Positions 60,497 through 64,000 of a DNA stretch of 64,000 nt are shown here, piece by piece. Every line of letters starts with the position of its first letter. Position 1 is the first letter of the stretch. Origin of the DNA: Moniliophthora roreri (lineage: Eukaryota > Basidiomycota > Agaricomycetes > Agaricales > Marasmiaceae); contig LATX02000100.1 of NCBI GenBank assembly GCA_001466705.2, positions 310,001-374,000 of the forward strand, written 5' to 3'. The notes below the pieces were generated by a model. It worked only from the letters and a program-made list of their open reading frames with translations, made no database searches and was not told where the DNA came from. The translations under genes and the position numbers were made by a program.

Positions 60497-61619
60497 ATTG
60501 TTTCATGTTTGAAATGTCCGCCGGCGTGGCCAAAACACCTGTCTCAGTGCTCAGGCCACAGAATCCAAGAGGGTTTGCATCTCTGTTCTCCCCAGAACAA
60601 CTGGATGCACGAGCCCTTCTGCAGCCTGCGATTCCACTATCTTTCTCTTAGTGTTAAGTCTGCAACAGACTTGAATGAGTCGGTTCTCGGGCTGTAAGTG
60701 TCACGGATATCAGCTTCACAATGACAAGGTCCTCTTTCATAACTTCGTGGATGGCAAACGCGTCAGGGACTTTCAACTTGACCAGGGAGAAAGTGTAAAG
60801 CTGGATGGATATAACCTGGGTTCTCTGGGTTCCTTCCTTTGCTCGACCCGTCCTCTCTTTGATATCCCTCGACTTGCCTTGAGCCCGAGACCTTCTCGGA
60901 ATTGTGTGTACCGTTCTCTGCTCCACACATTCGGTACGCCAAGCCCTTCCGCCCTGTGTCGCTTGGACGTCTAATCCATTCGGTGCACACGATATTTCCT
61001 TCTCCGACCTTATAGTGTCCCTGGGCCGTCTAAGTTACTCGGTCGGACACTATACGTCGACAATGCAGTGGCTTTACCAGAAGAGTGTGCTGGCTAGCTG
61101 AAGACTACATCTGAGTCCCATTGAAGGTTGGACATATTGATGCATAGCGTGCGCCACCCATTTCATATTCTTCCGCCACCGCTAACCCAAGCGGCCGCCA
61201 CATGCCTCGCCTGTGCTGTCGTCTTTCTGCATTTTCAGTAAGGCAGCAGATACTATGGTTTCCTTAGTCGATGAACAAGTTATTTGTTGAAAACTTGTTT
61301 CCTGCCATATTTCTTTCTTTCTTTTTTTTGCCAAACAGTGTCAATAAAGCGTTTACTTATAGTGTGCGAATACCTAAAGCAGAAGTATACTTGTAACGAC
61401 CGGGGGCTACATAGAATCCCACGTTGACGCACCTCCCAGAGAAATAATCAAAATGTTAGTGAAAGTACGCGGCGGAATTCATCAAGATTCGAGGATGGCA
61501 CAACCCATCGTTACAGTAGTAACGGAGTCAGGGCGGTATTTTCAACCCTGGTCGTGGGAACGTTCGACGTTCGTGTCCCACAAACTTCATTCTTGATTCT
61601 CAACCATCTTCTGCTGGTT
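60497..61619. other. Region after the P450, no intact gene
   Basis: About 1.1 kb. Overlapping open frames on both strands at 60650-60990 have no recognisable content. T-rich sequence lies at 61310-61332. It may be decayed upstream sequence of the phosphotransferase relic. Confidence 0.4.
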
Positions 61620-62420
61620 ATGCCAATCCTAAGGTGCGCGTCCAAGCTTTCGTGAGAAACGAGCAGACCATATTCAACCCATCCAAACTGCGTCAAGTGT
61701 CCTCATCTGTCGACACACTTTCCGACGATGAGCTTCAGGACTTAATCAAGAGCATTGACCAGGTCAACGACGCTATGGGTAGGATCCCTGAATTGGACAT
61801 TTTGGAATGAACCCCTGTTTATCGCCTCAAGCCTTATGCAGTAGCGATAAAACACGTCTTCACTGGCACCGGTAATGCCAACAGCGAAGTGTTTACCATG
61901 GAATACGTTGACGGAGAATGTTTTCTCACAATCTGGCATGCATCATGCTGGTGGCGTCGGCTCCAGTCGTCTTCACGCTGCATTCCTATATTCGGCAGCT
62001 ACGGGATGTACCTCTACCACATCCAGCCGGACAGCCCTGACCTTGTCAAGGCGGTCATTTCAGGGAAGACACCCAGGACCCTTTCCCCACCTATGCAGGT
62101 ATGGCTGCTTGGCACGACCGGCAACACCATCGCGCACAGATTGGATTTCACATGCGTGGAGATGACAGGATACTACAATACCTCAAATTTGATACATCAC
62201 TACTGCTAGTGCTTTGCCACTTTGATGTACTTGCGGAACATCCTCCTCGACAAGGATAACCGGGTCTGACTTATTGACTGGGCCTTTGTGGGAGTGTATT
62301 CGCCTTGGTTTGAGTATACTGCTCTCAGAGCCTGGGTTGATGCCGCTCATCCTTCCTTCCGATTACATTGCTCGTTTGCGATATCCCTTGGTTTCATCAT
62401 TGAACGATATGAATAGTACC
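61620..62420 (+). pseudogene. Broken APH/choline-kinase-like phosphotransferase gene
   Basis: Pieces of an agaric APH-fold protein lie in order but out of frame. DDELQDLIKSIDQVND (near 61730) is cut by a TGA just before TPVYRLKPYAVAIKH (near 61808). Next come EVFTMEYVDGECFLTIW and WWRRLQ (near 61890-61965). The catalytic-loop text CHFDV is followed by a frameshift before LRNILLDKDNRV (near 62220-62265). A TGA then stands where a Trp codon is expected just before LIDWAF, and the metal-binding LIDWAFVGVYSPWFEYTALR region follows to about 62325. Intact members phosphorylate small molecules or are pseudokinases; this copy cannot make a full protein. Several independent lesions argue against sequencing error. 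Confidence 0.7.
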
Positions 62421-63308
62421 ACAGCAAGTATACTAAGTCTGTTGCGACATACATTGAGACCTTTTGACGGTGTACTATAGATGAGGAGTACTTGGTAAAG
62501 TCGGGTGTCGACTCTGCTCTTTGATGCCCTCTTGGCGCGGCGCGCCCCCTCCTTATGAGAGAGTTGTGCAAAGGGTTCTGGACACAGTATACGGTGTGGC
62601 AGGGAGTCTGGAGTTTATTAGTAGCCACCTCAATCTGAGCAGGAAAACTGACATTGGATTGACTACAGAATTGTGAACATGCAACTTTTCATGATTTCTA
62701 TGTATCATCGTGTTTGTGCAATGAGCGACAATTTGAGCTGGCGTCCGCCAGTCGCTGCGAGAAACGGGCGCTTAAGCCTCCCCAACACTGATCGAAGATT
62801 CAAAACAATTCGTAGAGTGCAGAAATCGCAAAAAGGACTCCGAGCGTCTCTCGAGCGTCACGATAGCAAGATTCCCTCGGAGCACTTCTTTGCGAAAATT
62901 GCTTCTGAGAATTATTTTTGAATCTTGAACGTCTCTCTTTTTCTAATATCGACGGTGTAAAGTCGCCACGCCCGGCGATCAATAGACAACAGTAACCGCA
63001 GAATTACAAAGGCTATTATCGATTATCGAAGTAGTTCGTATACGCATAAAAGAGCAAAATCGACAACGACAGCATAAATGAGAAGAATAAAAGTCTGAGA
63101 GGACAGATGAGATGTGATATGCCAATGGTCAGTGTACGTACGAGGAGCTGTATTTATGAATCATGAGCATGTAGTAGAAACAATGTGTGGTGTATGCGTG
63201 AGACGTGAGAGTGGAAATGCAGGACAGGCCAAAGAAATGTAGTATAGACCAAACAGACCAAAGAATCAAGAAAGACAAAGGGTAACACTCGAAGACAGAA
63301 GGTGATAA
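62421..63308. other. Non-coding stretch before the right-end gene
   Basis: About 0.9 kb with no supported gene. The right part (about 63000-63308) is AT-rich and is probably the 3' UTR of the reverse-strand gene that ends at 63309. Confidence 0.4.
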
Positions 63309-64000
63309 TCAATAGTAAACAGTCCCTTGAGGTATATGGTCTTGAGGATACATTCCATATTGCCCCATTTGTGGCATGTCCATGTATGGGTTATAGTTAT
63401 ATGCATCGGGATAATAGTACTGGTGTTGGTAGGGATCGTAACCCGTCATTTGTCGAGCATCTGGCTGGGTAGGCTCCTCGCCTGGAGTGCCCTCTCCATT
63501 GCCTTCTTCACTTGGTTGAGGAGCGGTAAAGAAGCCATCTTCTGTACGGGTGGGCTCAAACGCAATGGCACTTGATCTTAAACCGGAGGGCTTTCCCGCT
63601 TCTTTCTTGCTACCAGCTGCATCCATCCTAAAGGGGTACCCATCTGGAGGTCGAATCTGTACACGCGAAGACTGACGAGGGAACGAGAAGAAAGGTTGCC
63701 CGGTGTTGTAATCAATGAAGCCGTTGACGGACTGGGGAGGTGGGGAAGGTTGCGCATTAAAGTCGGATAATGAACGGTGGTGCATGTGGCCAGGAACAAA
63801 TGGCGCAGCGGGCGGTGGCATCATGGAACGAGGGTCGTACATGGTCGGCACTGGCAAATATACGGGACGCCCAGTTGCAACCTCGTAAGGCATGCCCATT
63901 GAATTGACGGCGACACCAGGAGGAAGTGGAGGAGGGTAAGCATATGGCGAGCCATATGCAGGAGAGCCCTGGGGAACTGGGGGTGTGAAACTCGTCTGAA
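63309..64000 (-). CDS. Proline/tyrosine-rich protein, C-terminal part (cut by window end)
   Basis: The reverse-strand frame is open from 64000 to the stop at 63309, about 230 residues, so the gene begins beyond the window. Content is low-complexity: PPPLPPGVAVNS, MYDPRSMMPPPAAPFVPGHM, HHRSLSDFNAQPSPPPQ, then FIDYNTGQPFFSFPRQSSRV and QIRPPDGYPF. The end is Tyr/Gln/Pro-rich (YDPYQHQYYYPDAYNYNPYM; PQGTVYY). The basic/aromatic FSFPRQSSRVQIRPP block looks conserved and may be a peptide-binding site. Such tails occur in RNA-binding proteins, including Btz/CASC3-type factors, but nothing here proves that. Function not assigned. Confidence 0.65.
   Translation of the reverse strand, partial: QTSFTPPVPQGSPAYGSPYAYPPPLPPGVAVNSMGMPYEVATGRPVYLPVPTMYDPRSMMPPPAAPFVPGHMHHRSLSDFNAQPSPPPQSVNGFIDYNTGQPFFSFPRQSSRVQIRPPDGYPFRMDAAGSKKEAGKPSGLRSSAIAFEPTRTEDGFFTAPQPSEEGNGEGTPGEEPTQPDARQMTGYDPYQHQYYYPDAYNYNPYMDMPQMGQYGMYPQDHIPQGTVYY

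Overview
The window is nuclear DNA of a filamentous basidiomycete, very probably an Agaricomycete. Almost every gene is cut by many short introns (about 45-60 bp, GT..AG, with CTNAC-like branch points). Genes lie on both strands with small gaps. The recognisable proteins are fungal: cutinase, GH18 chitinase, GH3 beta-glucosidase with an internal PA14 domain, a lactose-permease-type sugar porter, RRS1, NOP12, TIP41 and a formin. There is no operon structure, rRNA, CRISPR array or convincing tRNA. Gene models were spliced by eye by following reading frame and family conservation across introns, so outer limits are firmer than single splice sites.

Layout. 0.6-8 kb: a short-chain dehydrogenase, a large disordered protein of unknown role and an RNF220-like RING E3 ligase. 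8.3-9.2 kb: a decayed F-box-like gene. 9.4-20.2 kb: a carbohydrate and surface-polymer block, in which a cytosolic-type GH3 beta-glucosidase is divergently paired with an MFS sugar porter across a 0.92 kb promoter, followed by a secreted chitinase and a secreted cutinase. 20.5-41.3 kb: core cell biology (VAC14, a tyrosine phosphatase, MCM6, a formin with Ras-binding-like N-terminus, a nucleoside hydrolase, a 2EXR-type protein and a GEN1/Yen1 resolvase). 41.5-43.1 kb: two nested inverted-repeat elements; the inner one has perfect 62 bp arms, a 10 bp direct repeat outside it and one 188-codon ORF. 43.2-57.7 kb: an unknown protein, dynein light intermediate chain, TIP41, TAF12, RRS1, TFIIB, a secreted S28 peptidase and NOP12. 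58.5-64 kb: a complete cytochrome P450, a broken APH-type phosphotransferase gene and the 3' end of a proline-rich protein that runs off the window.

How the genes fit together. The GH3/porter pair looks like a module for taking up cello-oligosaccharides or another beta-linked disaccharide and hydrolysing them inside the cell; chitinase, cutinase and S28 peptidase are extracellular degraders. Several housekeeping genes share compact divergent promoters: phosphatase/MCM6 (128 bp), TAF12/RRS1 (76 bp) and DLIC/TIP41 (178 bp). Two general transcription factors (TAF12, TFIIB) and two ribosome-biogenesis factors (RRS1, NOP12) lie within about 10 kb. The most unusual structure is the nested inverted-repeat insertion at 41.5-43.1 kb.
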